A DNA stretch of 64,000 nt. Source: Pseudoroseicyclus_A sp041714655 (GTDB taxonomy: Bacteria; Pseudomonadota; Alphaproteobacteria; Rhodobacterales; Rhodobacteraceae). A model generated the notes under the pieces. It was not told the origin of the DNA. It saw only the letters and a list, made by a program, of their open reading frames with translations, and searched no databases. Positions 16,736 through 24,710 of the stretch are shown in pieces; position 1 is the first letter of the stretch, and each line of letters begins with the position of its first letter. The stretch lies in the NCBI RefSeq assembly GCF_041714655.1, contig NZ_CP168219.1:1116001-1180000 (forward strand), read 5' to 3'. Position numbers and translations under genes: made by a program.

Positions 16736-16826
16736 GGGGGGGCTGTCTGCCCCCGTCGCCATTGGTGCTTGAACCAATGGCGCACTCAATGGCGACCCCC
16801 CCGAAGGGTATTTGGAAAGGGGCAGA
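16736..16826 (-). terminator. Dispersed box-plus-hairpin element, copy c (after fdsD)
   Basis: Read on the minus strand after the fds operon: box TTTCCAAATACCCTTCGGGGG, then a perfect CGCCATTGGT-n6-ACCAATGGCG stem-loop (16757-16782), then the G/C hairpin GGGGGC-agacag-CCCCCC (16736-16754). The extra CCAATGG stem is not in the other copies. Confidence 0.55.
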
Positions 16827-16959
16827 GGCAAGAGGGGAGCGGGGGTTTACCGTTCGCTAACCATGATGGGGGTAGCGTGGCCGCGCGGTACAGGCTGAGG
16901 AGCCGATGACCGCAAGGGGCACGCCCCGCTTCGGGGACCTGGTCGGGGCGGGCTTTGCC
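16827..16959 (+). other. Promoter- and start-like relic upstream of fdsD 3' end
   Basis: The sequence has TTTACCGTTCGCTAACCATGATGG, then TGAGGAGCCG immediately before an ATG at 16906. This looks like a promoter, ribosome site and start codon pointing right, but the frame it opens runs antisense to fdsD and fdhD and has no protein-like features. It may be the stranded 5' end of a gene whose body was lost when the fds operon took this place. Confidence 0.3.
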
Positions 16960-17211
16960 TCAGAGGCTGCGGGGCGCCTTGGTTGCGGGCGGCGGAGCAT
17001 CGCCCGCGGCGAGGTGGCGCGCGCCGTCGAGGGCGAGGGGCGAGAGGCCGTCGCCGCCGCCGTCGACGATGGAGAAGAGATCGCGGCGCATCTGGGGAGA
17101 CCAGAAGTCCTTCAGATGCCCGGCCACGCGCTCGGCCGCGTCTCCGCCGGGCTGCGAGGCGAAGAACGTGGCGATCTGGTTGGCCATGCGGACAATCTTG
17201 TCACTCTGCAT
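16960..17211 (-). CDS. fdsD: Formate dehydrogenase subunit delta
   Basis: An 83-residue small protein (MQSDKIVRMANQIATFFASQ... VAGHLKDFWSPQMRRDLFSIV) matching FdsD, the delta chain of soluble NAD-dependent molybdenum formate dehydrogenase. In Rhodobacter capsulatus-type enzymes it is needed for assembly or activity with the FdsGBA core. The family motif pairing a MANQIATFF helix with a FWxPxMR segment is clear. Its ATG at 17211 lies 11 bp inside the end of fdhD. It is the last gene of the operon, followed by a terminator-like element. Confidence 0.92.
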   Translation of the reverse strand: MQSDKIVRMANQIATFFASQPGGDAAERVAGHLKDFWSPQMRRDLFSIVDGGGDGLSPLALDGARHLAAGDAPPPATKAPRSL

Positions 17212-17980
17212 GCTGGGCCTCCGTGAAACGGTTGGGATGCGAATAGGCCGTGAGCCGCCCGCCGGCGCGGCTGACGAGGGTGAGGCCGGCCTCCTCCGCC
17301 AGCCGCACCGCATGGGCCGTGGGGGCGGAGACGGAGAGGAGTATCGGCGCGCCGGCCATGACGGCCTTCTGCACCATCTCGACTGACAGCCGCGAGGTGA
17401 CCACGAGCACGCCGGCCTCGGCGGGCAGGCGCGAGCGCAGGAGCCCGCCGATCAGCTTGTCGAGCGCGTTGTGGCGGCCGACATCCTCGCGGGCCTCCGT
17501 CACGCCGGAGCCCGGGAGCCAGAAGCCGGCTGCATGGACGGCGCGGGTCTCGTCATGAAGAGGCTGGAGCTGGCGGAGCGCATCGAGCGCGGCACCCGCC
17601 TCGGCCTCGCTGATCGAAAGCGGCGAGGCGGGCAGGCGGGGCAGGGGGCGGACGGCCTGATCGAGCGAATCGATGCCGCAGAGGCCGCAGCCGACCGGGC
17701 CGGCCATGGCGCGGCGGCGGGCGGCCATCGCCTCCGCCCGGTGCTCGGGCAGCCAGAGCCGCGCCTCGAGCCCGGCCTCCTGCGGCACCACCTCGACCTC
17801 GCCTATTTCCTCCGCCGTCGCCAGCCCCTCGGTCAAAGCGAAGCCGGTGGCGAAATCCTCGATATCGGCCGGGGTCGCCATCATCACCGCCTGGGTCGTG
17901 CCGTTGAAGACCAGCGCCACGGGCACCTCCTCGGCGAGGAGGCGCCCGGCATGGCGCTGGCTGACCGGCGGCAGGGCCAT
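17201..17980 (-). CDS. fdhD: Formate dehydrogenase accessory sulfurtransferase FdhD
   Basis: A 259-residue sulfurtransferase that passes sulfur from a cysteine desulfurase to the molybdenum cofactor of FdsA. The essential CxxC is present as GPVGCGLCGIDSL (C98 and C101). The second half carries TRAVHAAGFW, REDVGRHNALDKLIGGLL and VVTSRLSVEMVQKAVMAGAPILLSVSAPTAHAV, all typical of FdhD. The ATG at 17980 follows the TAG stop of fdsA directly, which decides the start against an in-frame extension into fdsA. Confidence 0.95.
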   Translation of the reverse strand: MALPPVSQRHAGRLLAEEVPVALVFNGTTQAVMMATPADIEDFATGFALTEGLATAEEIGEVEVVPQEAGLEARLWLPEHRAEAMAARRRAMAGPVGCGLCGIDSLDQAVRPLPRLPASPLSISEAEAGAALDALRQLQPLHDETRAVHAAGFWLPGSGVTEAREDVGRHNALDKLIGGLLRSRLPAEAGVLVVTSRLSVEMVQKAVMAGAPILLSVSAPTAHAVRLAEEAGLTLVSRAGGRLTAYSHPNRFTEAQHAE

Positions 17981-17981
17981 G

Positions 17982-20927
17982 CTACTCGGCGGCGGGCAGG
18001 ATGCGGCGGGCGAGGGCGGCCTCCGCCTCATAGGCCTCCTGCCAGTCGGACGGGCCGTTGGAGGCGGCGACCTGCACGGCCGTCACCTTGTATTCCGGGC
18101 AGTTGGTGGCCCAGTCGGAATAGTCGGTCGTGACCACGTTGGCCTGGGTCGAGGGGTGGTGGAAGGTCGTATAGACGACGCCCGGCGCCACCCGATCCGT
18201 CACCAGCGCGCGGAGCGAGACCTCGCCCGAGCGCGAAGCCAGCCGCACCCAGTCGCCCGACTTGAGGCCGCGGTTCTCGGCATCGAAGGGATGGATCTCG
18301 AGCCGGTCCTCCTCGTGCCAGCGCACGTTCTCCGTCCGCCGCGTCTGGGCGCCGACGTTGTACTGGCTGAGGGTCCGCCCCGTGGTCAGGAGGAGCGGGA
18401 AGCGCGGCCCGGTCTTCTCGTCGGTCGCCACATATTCGGTGTGGATGAACTGCCCCTTGCCGCGCACGAAGCCATCGACATGCATGACCGGAGAGCCCTC
18501 GGGCGCCGCGTCGTTGCAGGGCCACTGGACGGAGCCGCGCTCCTCCAGCATCTCGTAGTTCACGCCCGCGAAGCCCGGGGTGGTCATGGCGATCTCGGCC
18601 ATGATCTGCGCCGGATGCGTGTAGTGCCAGTTGCCGCCCATGGCATTGGCGAGGAGCTGGGTGACCTCCCAGTCGGCGTGGCCGTTCTTCGGCTTCATCA
18701 CCTCGCGGACGCGGTTGATGCGGCGCTCGGCGTTGGTGAAGGTCCCGTCCTTCTCGAGGAAGGTGGAGCCGGGCAGGAAGACATGGGCGTGGTTGGCGGT
18801 CTCGTTGAGGAAGAGATCCTGCACGATGACGCAGTCCATCGCCTTGAGGCCGGCCGACACATGCTTGGTGTCGGGGTCGGATTGGAGGATATCCTCGCCC
18901 TGGATGTAGATGCCCTTGAAGCGGCCGTTCACCGCCTCGTCGAGCATGTTGGGGATGCGGAGCCCCGGCTCGGGGTCGATCTCGACGCCCCAGGCGCTCT
19001 CGAAGATGCCGCGGGCGCCGGCGTCGGAGACATGGCGGTAGCCGGGCAGCTCATGGGGGAAGCTCCCCATGTCGCAGGAGCCCTGGACGTTGTTCTGGCC
19101 GCGCAGCGGGTTCACGCCGACGCCGGGGCGGCCGATGTTGCCGGTCATCATCGCGAGATTGGCGATGGCCATGACGGTGGTGGAGCCCTGGGAATGCTCG
19201 GTGACGCCGAGCCCGTAGTAGATCGAGCCGTTGGGGGCGGCCGCGAACATGCGGGCAGCGGCGCGGAGCTCGCCGGCCGGCACGCCGGTCTGCGCCTCGG
19301 TCGCCTCGGGGGAATGGCGCTCCTCGCTGACGAACTCGGCATAGGCCAGGAACTCGTCCCAGTCGCAGCGCTCCTGGATGAACGCCCGGTCGACGAGGCC
19401 CTCGGTCACGATCACATGGGCGAGCGCCGTCATCACGGCGACATTCGTGCCGGGGCGGAGCGCGAGGTGATGGGCCGCCTTGATATGCGGGGTCCTGACG
19501 AGGTCGATCCGGCGCGGGTCGATGACGATGAGCCCGGCGCCCTGCCGGAGCCGCTTCTTCAGGCGCGAGGCGAAGACGGGGTGGCCGTCCGTCGGGTTGG
19601 CGCCGATGACGATGGCGACGTCGGTCTGCTCGACAGAGTCGAAGTTCTGCGTGCCGGCGGAGGTGCCGAAGGTGGTCTTCAGCCCATAGCCGGTCGGCGA
19701 ATGGCAGACGCGGGCGCAGGTGTCGGTGTTGTTGTTGCGGAAGACGGCGCGGGCCAGTTTCTGGACGAGGTAGGTCTCCTCATTGGTGCAGCGGGACGAG
19801 GTGATGACGCCGATGGAATCCTTGCCATGCGCCTCCTGGATGCCGCGGAGCTTGCCGGCGGCGAAGCCGATGGCCTCGTCCCAGCTGACCACACGCCAGG
19901 GCTCGTCGATGCTGTCGCGGATCATCGGCTCGGTCATCCGTTCGTTGTGGTTGGCATAGCCCCAGGCAAAGCGGCCCTTGACGCAGCTATGGCCGCGGTT
20001 GGCCTCGCCGTGCTTCCAGGGCTCCATGCGCACGAGCTGGTCGCCGCGCATATGCGCCTCGAAGGAGCAGCCGACGCCGCAATAGGCGCAGGTGGTCACC
20101 ACCTTGCGGTCGGGCGTGCCGAGTTCGGCGATGGACTTCTCCTGCAGGGTCGCCGTCGGGCAGGCCTGCACGCAAGCGCCGCAGGAGACGCAGGGGCTGG
20201 TGAAGGCATCGTCGTTCATGTCGCCGAAGGAGACGCGGCTGTCGAAGCCCCGGCCCTCGATGGTCAGCGCGAAGGTGCCCTGCACCTCCTCGCAAGCGCG
20301 GACGCAGCGCGAGCAGACGATGCATTTCGACGGGTCATAGGTGAAATAGGGGTTCGACTCGTCCTTCGGCAGGAAGTTGTCGTTGCCCGCGGCCATGGCG
20401 GCGAGGTCCGGCGCGCGCCACGCGGCCTCTGCCTGGCTGCGGGCGCCGATGCCGGCGGGGTCGTAATGGTTGGCGCCGGGCTTGTAGCGCACGTCGCGGA
20501 GGCCCACTTCGCCGGCGGCATCCTGCAGCTCGCAATCGCCGTTGGCCGAGCAGGTCAGGCAGTCGAGCGGGTGGTCGGAGATGTAGAGCTCCATGACCCC
20601 CTTGCGCAGCTTGCGGATCTCCGGCGTCTCGGTCTTGACCACCATGCCCTCGGCGACCGGGGTGGTGCAGGACGAGGGCGTGCCGCGCCGCCCCTCGATC
20701 TCGACGAGGCAGAGCCGGCAGGAGCCGAAGGCCTCGAGATTGTCGGAGGCGCAGAGCTTGGGAATGGAGATGCCCGCCAGCGCCGCGGCCCGCATGACGG
20801 AGGTCCCCTCGGGGACGGTCACCTCGAAGCCGTCGACCGTGAGCTTCACCGGGGCGCCCTGGCGGGCGGGGGTGCCGAGGTCGCGGGTGGAGAAGGGGCC
20901 GTCATCGGGGATGATGAAATCTTTCAT
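17982..20927 (-). CDS. fdsA: NAD-dependent formate dehydrogenase alpha subunit (Mo-bis-MGD)
   Basis: A 981-residue catalytic subunit that oxidises formate to CO2. In order it has an N-terminal [2Fe-2S] domain (C59, C70, C73, C87), an H/C3 cluster region (HPLDCLTCSANGDC, 119-132), two [4Fe-4S] motifs (CIVCSRCVRAC near 202-212 and CVSCGACVQAC near 246-256), the molybdopterin Fe4S4 motif (CAYCGVGC, 280-287, with C315), and TCARVCHSP (404-410) whose second cysteine should bind molybdenum. The molybdopterin dinucleotide-binding domain ends the protein. AGGAG lies 6 bases before the ATG. A run of palindromes separates it from the upstream gene. Confidence 0.97.
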   Translation of the reverse strand: MKDFIIPDDGPFSTRDLGTPARQGAPVKLTVDGFEVTVPEGTSVMRAAALAGISIPKLCASDNLEAFGSCRLCLVEIEGRRGTPSSCTTPVAEGMVVKTETPEIRKLRKGVMELYISDHPLDCLTCSANGDCELQDAAGEVGLRDVRYKPGANHYDPAGIGARSQAEAAWRAPDLAAMAAGNDNFLPKDESNPYFTYDPSKCIVCSRCVRACEEVQGTFALTIEGRGFDSRVSFGDMNDDAFTSPCVSCGACVQACPTATLQEKSIAELGTPDRKVVTTCAYCGVGCSFEAHMRGDQLVRMEPWKHGEANRGHSCVKGRFAWGYANHNERMTEPMIRDSIDEPWRVVSWDEAIGFAAGKLRGIQEAHGKDSIGVITSSRCTNEETYLVQKLARAVFRNNNTDTCARVCHSPTGYGLKTTFGTSAGTQNFDSVEQTDVAIVIGANPTDGHPVFASRLKKRLRQGAGLIVIDPRRIDLVRTPHIKAAHHLALRPGTNVAVMTALAHVIVTEGLVDRAFIQERCDWDEFLAYAEFVSEERHSPEATEAQTGVPAGELRAAARMFAAAPNGSIYYGLGVTEHSQGSTTVMAIANLAMMTGNIGRPGVGVNPLRGQNNVQGSCDMGSFPHELPGYRHVSDAGARGIFESAWGVEIDPEPGLRIPNMLDEAVNGRFKGIYIQGEDILQSDPDTKHVSAGLKAMDCVIVQDLFLNETANHAHVFLPGSTFLEKDGTFTNAERRINRVREVMKPKNGHADWEVTQLLANAMGGNWHYTHPAQIMAEIAMTTPGFAGVNYEMLEERGSVQWPCNDAAPEGSPVMHVDGFVRGKGQFIHTEYVATDEKTGPRFPLLLTTGRTLSQYNVGAQTRRTENVRWHEEDRLEIHPFDAENRGLKSGDWVRLASRSGEVSLRALVTDRVAPGVVYTTFHHPSTQANVVTTDYSDWATNCPEYKVTAVQVAASNGPSDWQEAYEAEAALARRILPAAE

Positions 20928-20951
20928 CGGGCGCTCCTGTGAGATCGGGTC

Positions 20952-21037
20952 CACGGAAATCGCGCGATTTCCGTGCACGAATTTCGCGCGAAATTCGTGG
21001 GCGTAACGTCGGAGGGCGGAAACCATATGGTTTCCGC
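20952..21037. repeat. Three consecutive perfect palindromes
   Basis: Three different perfect palindromes lie between the DUF4287 gene and fdsA: 20952-20975 (half-site CACGGAAATCGC), 20976-20999 directly abutting it (half-site CACGAATTTCGC), and 21016-21037 (half-site GCGGAAACCAT). Each is 22-24 bp with no loop. The first two share the centre CGCGCG and the same distance between arms. They could act as one regulatory cluster, an mRNA-processing or stability structure between genes of the operon, or a compound dispersed repeat. Confidence 0.85.
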
Positions 21038-21057
21038 GGTGCGGGGCGCGGCGGGCA

Positions 21058-21267
21058 TCACTTGCCCCCCTTGGCACGCCAGGCGGCGACGAGGGCGTTG
21101 GCATGGCCGTGGCCGAACCCATGCGCGCTCTTCAGCCAGGCGACATGTTCCATGTGTTTCTTCTCGCCGGCGCCATCCAGAAGCCCCATCCAATGCGCAA
21201 TCGGCTGGCCGTATTTGGCCTCGATGGAGGGGAAATAGGAGGCCGGGCCCTTGACCGTGTCGCTCAT
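21058..21267 (-). CDS. DUF4287 domain-containing small protein
   Basis: A 69-residue protein beginning MSDTVKGPASYFPSIEAKYGQPIAHWMGLL and containing HVAWLKSAHGFGHGHANALVAAW. It matches the DUF4287 family, which is sometimes described as a DNA-binding-like helical domain (the GHGHANAL segment is the conserved core), but no function is established. Its ATG overlaps the fosX stop by 4 bp, so it is translated in the fds operon between fosX and the palindrome cluster. No relation to formate metabolism is known. Confidence 0.85.
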   Translation of the reverse strand: MSDTVKGPASYFPSIEAKYGQPIAHWMGLLDGAGEKKHMEHVAWLKSAHGFGHGHANALVAAWRAKGGK

Positions 21268-21680
21268 GCCGTCTCCCTCCCCCGCGCATAGCGGGCGAGC
21301 CGCTCCTGCAGCGTGCCGGTGTGCAGCTCGAACAGGTGATTGTCGAAATCGTAGAAATAGAGCGAGCGGCCCTCGCCGGTGACGCGCGGGCGTTCGGGGC
21401 GGAAGGTGACGCCGAGGGCGGCGAGGCGCTCGCGGGCGGCGTCGAGCTCGCCCTCGCCGATCTGGAAGGCGACGTGGTTGTAGCTGCGGGTCGGCAGCGC
21501 CGCCCCCTCCATCACCGCGATCCAGAGCCCACCGAGGTCGAAGAAGGCCTCCGGGCTCTCCGAAAAGGTCTCCTCGCCCGAGGCATAGATCTGCCGCGCG
21601 CCGAGCCCTTCGGTCAGGAGCCGCGCCATCCGGGGGAGGTCGGAGCTGATGAAGGTGATATGGCTGAGGCCGGTGATCAC
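21264..21680 (-). CDS. fosX: FosX-type fosfomycin hydrolase (VOC superfamily)
   Basis: A 138-residue vicinal-oxygen-chelate enzyme. It aligns without gaps to Listeria/Mesorhizobium FosX: the GLSHITF start, metal ligands H7, H69 (SYNHVAF) and E118 (HLFELHTGTL), and the general base E44 (SPEAFF), which distinguishes the water-using FosX from the thiol-transferases FosA and FosB. The RPRVTGEGRSLYFYDFDNHLFELH block is diagnostic. The GTG at 21680 overlaps the fdsB stop by 4 bp. The enzyme should add water to the fosfomycin epoxide, but an intrinsic chromosomal copy inside a formate dehydrogenase operon may act on another epoxide or phosphonate. Confidence 0.88.
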   Translation of the reverse strand: MITGLSHITFISSDLPRMARLLTEGLGARQIYASGEETFSESPEAFFDLGGLWIAVMEGAALPTRSYNHVAFQIGEGELDAARERLAALGVTFRPERPRVTGEGRSLYFYDFDNHLFELHTGTLQERLARYARGRETA

Positions 21681-23176
21681 TCGGCGGCCTCGCGGGCGGG
21701 CTGGAATTCCTCGGGGAAGTGCCGGACGGCGCTCATCACCGGATAGGGCGTGAAGCCGCCGAGCGCGCAGAGCGAGCCGAACTTCATCGTGTTGCAGAGG
21801 TCTTCGAGGAGCGGCAGGGCGGCGGCATCGCCGGCCGCGATGCGGTCGATCGTCTCGACCCCGCGCACGGCGCCGAGGCGGCAGGGCGTGCACTTGCCGC
21901 AGCTCTCGATGGCACAGAACTCCATGGCGAAGCGCGCCTGCGCGACCATGTCGGCGCTTTCGTCGAACACCGTGATCCCGGCATGGCCGATGAGCCCGCC
22001 AGCGGCGTCGAAATCCTCGTAGGTGAAGGGCGTGTCGAAGAGCGCGGGCGGGAAATAGGCCCCGAGCGGGCCGCCGACCTGCACGGCCTTCACCGGCGCC
22101 CCGGAGCGGGTGCCGCCGCCGACCTCGTTGACCAGCTCGCCGAGGGTCATGCCGAAGGGCGCCTCGAAGAGGCCGCCGCGCGCGACATTGCCGGCGATCT
22201 GGATCGGCATCGTGCCCTTGGAGCGCCCGGCGCCGTAGCCGGCATAGGCGGCGCCGCCCTCCGTCAGGATCGCCGGGACCGAGGCGAGCGTCAGCACGTT
22301 GTTGACCAGCGTCGGCTTGCCGAAGGCGCCCTCGAGCGCCGGCAACGGCGGCTTGGCGCGCACGACGCCGCGCTTGCCTTCGAGGCTGTTCAGGAGCGAG
22401 GTCTCCTCGCCGCAGACATAGGCGCCGGCGCCGATGCGCAGCTCGATGTCGAAGCCGTCGCCTAGAACCTTGGCGGCGCGCGCGATGCGCAGCGCCTCGG
22501 TCAGCGTGGCGATGGCATCGGGGTACTCGCTGCGGATGTAGATGAAGCCCTTGTGCGCCATGCAGGCGAGGCCGGCGATGGCCATGCCCTCGATGAGGCA
22601 GAAGGGGTCGCCCTCCATCAGCATCCGGTCGGCGAAGGTCCCCGAATCGCCCTCGTCGGCATTGCAGACGATGTACTTCCGGTCGGCGGAGGCTTTCGAG
22701 ACGGTCGTCCACTTGATCCCCGCCGGGAAGCCGGCGCCGCCGCGGCCGCGGAGGCCCGAGGCGTTGAGCTCTTCGAGAATGCCGTCGGGCCCGAGGGCCC
22801 TGGCGCGCTCCAGCCCGGCAAGGCCGCCCTGGGCGCGGTAATCATCGAGCGAAAGCGGGTCGATCAGGCCGCAGCGGGCGAAGGTCAGGCGGGTCTGGGC
22901 GGCGAAGAAGGGGATCTCCTCCGTCGGGCCCTGGCCCTTGTCGCAGGTGCCTGCCAGGAGCGCGGTGGCATCGCCGGGCTCCAGCGGGCCGAAGGCATGG
23001 CGGGTGCCGTCCACCTCGACCTCGGCCATCGGCTCCAGCCAGTGCATGCCGCGCGAGCCGGTGCGGATGAGCGTGAGCTCCACGCCCTGGCGCTCCGCCT
23101 CGGCGGCCAGAGCCTCTGCGACCTCGTCGCCCCCGAGCGCGAGGGAGGCGGCATCCTTCGAAAGCCAGATCTTCAC
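21677..23176 (-). CDS. fdsB: NAD-dependent formate dehydrogenase beta subunit
   Basis: A 499-residue NuoF-like flavoprotein that takes electrons from FdsA and reduces NAD+ through FMN. An N-terminal thioredoxin-like [2Fe-2S]-type domain (residues 1-100, KIWLSKDAASLALGGDEV) precedes the NuoF core: GLRGRGGAGFPAGIKW (NADH loop), YIVCNADEGDSGTFADR (FMN), GAYVCGEETSLLNSLEG, and the cluster motif ESCGKCTPCRLG with a distal cysteine in TMKFGSLCALGGF. The GTG start at 23176 overlaps the fdsG stop by 4 bp. Confidence 0.95.
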   Translation of the reverse strand: MKIWLSKDAASLALGGDEVAEALAAEAERQGVELTLIRTGSRGMHWLEPMAEVEVDGTRHAFGPLEPGDATALLAGTCDKGQGPTEEIPFFAAQTRLTFARCGLIDPLSLDDYRAQGGLAGLERARALGPDGILEELNASGLRGRGGAGFPAGIKWTTVSKASADRKYIVCNADEGDSGTFADRMLMEGDPFCLIEGMAIAGLACMAHKGFIYIRSEYPDAIATLTEALRIARAAKVLGDGFDIELRIGAGAYVCGEETSLLNSLEGKRGVVRAKPPLPALEGAFGKPTLVNNVLTLASVPAILTEGGAAYAGYGAGRSKGTMPIQIAGNVARGGLFEAPFGMTLGELVNEVGGGTRSGAPVKAVQVGGPLGAYFPPALFDTPFTYEDFDAAGGLIGHAGITVFDESADMVAQARFAMEFCAIESCGKCTPCRLGAVRGVETIDRIAAGDAAALPLLEDLCNTMKFGSLCALGGFTPYPVMSAVRHFPEEFQPAREAAE

Positions 23177-23652
23177 CGTTGCAGCTCCTCGATGAGGGCG
23201 AGAAAGCGGCTGCGGGTGAGGCTGCCCTTCACCTTGCCGTCGATCATGGCGGAGGGGCCGGAGGCGCAGAGGCCGAGGCAATAGACCGGCTCGAGCGTGA
23301 TCGCCCCGTCTTCGGTGGTCTCGTGCCAGCCGATGCCGAGCCGATCCTGCGCCAGCTCGGCGATGCCGGCGCCGCCCTGCGCCTGGCAAGCCTCGGCGCG
23401 GCAAAGGCGAAGCACATGGGTGCCCGCGGGCGCCGCGCGGAAATCGTGGTAGAAGGAGACCACCCCATGCACCTCGGCGCGGCTGAGGTTGAGCGCCTCG
23501 GCGATCACCGGCACGGCGGCCTGGGGCACATGGCCCCATTCGGCCTGCACCGCATGCAGGATCGGCAGGAGCGGACCTTCCAGCTCCCGATGTGCGGCGA
23601 GGATCTCGGCCAGCCTCTCCTCGAGGCCGTCCGGCAAGGTCTGGTCGGTCAC
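23173..23652 (-). CDS. fdsG: NAD-dependent formate dehydrogenase gamma subunit
   Basis: A 159-residue NuoE-like subunit with one [2Fe-2S] cluster that passes electrons to FMN in FdsB. The ligands appear as CRAEACQAQGG and YCLGLCASGPSA, with the helical N-terminal domain (LLPILHAVQAEWGHVPQAAVPVIAEALNL). The GTG at 23652 with GGAGGG just upstream was chosen over an in-frame ATG 18 codons earlier, because FdsG proteins start near TDQTLPDGLEERL. It is the first gene of the operon; the promoter must lie in the 98 bp before the LysR gene or further up. Confidence 0.93.
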   Translation of the reverse strand: MTDQTLPDGLEERLAEILAAHRELEGPLLPILHAVQAEWGHVPQAAVPVIAEALNLSRAEVHGVVSFYHDFRAAPAGTHVLRLCRAEACQAQGGAGIAELAQDRLGIGWHETTEDGAITLEPVYCLGLCASGPSAMIDGKVKGSLTRSRFLALIEELQR

Positions 23653-23724
23653 GGGGCCCTCCGACAATGGTGGGAAGAGGATGACGGGGGTCGATGCAGA
23701 AATCAATATCGTGGAATGGTTGGA

Positions 23725-23743
23725 CGATAGGGGATGCCTATCG
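23725..23743. promoter_or_regulatory. Likely LysR operator upstream of fdsG
   Basis: Between the LysR stop and the fdsG start is a perfect inverted repeat CGATAGG-n5-CCTATCG. It fits the T-N11-A layout of LysR-type sites. A further half-like CGATATTGAT lies nearer fdsG. It is therefore a good candidate binding site for the adjacent regulator activating the fds operon. Confidence 0.6.
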
Positions 23744-23750
23744 ATTAGGT

Positions 23751-24629
23751 CTATTCCGCGAAGGCCTTCGCCTCGGCGAGAAAGGCCTTGAGGAGCGGCG
23801 GCAGCGGGTCGCGCGGCGGGTAGACGAGGCCGACCTGGTGGCGGGCATCGGGCGCGGTGAGCGGCGTCGCCGAAAGGGGGCCGGTGGCGAGGAAGGCCTC
23901 CGCCGCCCGGGAGGGCAGAATCGTCGCCCAGCCGCCGGAAAGGACGTGGGAGACGAGGGTGATCGTGGAGTTGGTCTCCACCTGCGGATGCGCCGTCACC
24001 CCCGCCTCGGCCAGATGGCCGTCGATGATCCGGCGGTTTTGCATCTCGGGCGTTAGAAGGCAGAGCGTCATCCCCTCGAGCGCCGCCCAGGGGAGCGTCT
24101 TGCTGCCCGGCGCCTCGTCGGCGCGGGTCACGAGCACATAGCGCTCGTCATAGAGCGGCTGGCTGCGGGCGCGGCCGAGGGGCTCGTTGTCCAGATAGGT
24201 GAGGCCGACGTCGATGGAGAGATCCTCGAGCCCGGCAAGGATCTCGGCGGAGGAGGCGGAGGTGATGGTGAGCCGGAGCCCCGGATGCCGCGCGGCGCTG
24301 GCGGCGGAGAGCCGTGCGGCGGCGGTGAGCGCCGTCGGGATCACGGCCAGATGCAGCCGGCCGGAGAGCCCCTCGCGCGCGGTGCGGAGCTCCTCCTTCA
24401 TGGTGCGCACATCGGCGGTGAGGCGCCGGGCCCAGGCCAGCACCTGCTCCCCCTCCGGCGTCAGCCCCTGAAAGCGCGAGCCGCGGTTGACGAGGACGAC
24501 GCCGAGCTGGTTCTCGAGCTGGCGGATGGCGGCGCTGAGGGAGGGCTGGGTGATGCCCGCCTCCTCCGCCGCCCGGCCGAAATGGCGGGTGCGGGCGAGG
24601 ATGGTGAAGAGGTCGAGCCGGTCGAGCAT
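23751..24629 (-). CDS. LysR-family regulator of the formate dehydrogenase operon
   Basis: A 292-residue LysR-type regulator. The winged helix-turn-helix covers residues 1-60 (FGRAAEEAGITQPSLSAAIRQLENQLGVVLVNRGSRFQGLTPEG) and the periplasmic-binding-like effector domain covers the rest. Same orientation and 98 bp upstream of fdsG, with an inverted repeat between, match the fdsR-type arrangement known in other bacteria, so it probably activates fdsGBA in response to formate. That effector is inferred. The ATG at 24629 is the family start; no strong ribosome site is visible. Confidence 0.9.
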   Translation of the reverse strand: MLDRLDLFTILARTRHFGRAAEEAGITQPSLSAAIRQLENQLGVVLVNRGSRFQGLTPEGEQVLAWARRLTADVRTMKEELRTAREGLSGRLHLAVIPTALTAAARLSAASAARHPGLRLTITSASSAEILAGLEDLSIDVGLTYLDNEPLGRARSQPLYDERYVLVTRADEAPGSKTLPWAALEGMTLCLLTPEMQNRRIIDGHLAEAGVTAHPQVETNSTITLVSHVLSGGWATILPSRAAEAFLATGPLSATPLTAPDARHQVGLVYPPRDPLPPLLKAFLAEAKAFAE

Positions 24630-24710
24630 GGGGGGAGGGTAGGGGCGCGGGGGCGCGAGGGGAAGGTGGGCCGGTCAGCGGAGCGCCTGCGGCGCGTTGT
24701 TCTTGGTGCG

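Noticed and set aside
16906..17226. A 106-codon plus-strand frame with a good ribosome site.
   Set aside because: It is antisense to fdsD and the end of fdhD and has no recognisable domain. It was kept only as a possible relic gene start.
17673..20942. A 1,089-codon plus-strand frame opposite fdsA.
   Set aside because: fdsA on the other strand has complete cluster and cofactor motifs, while this frame has none.
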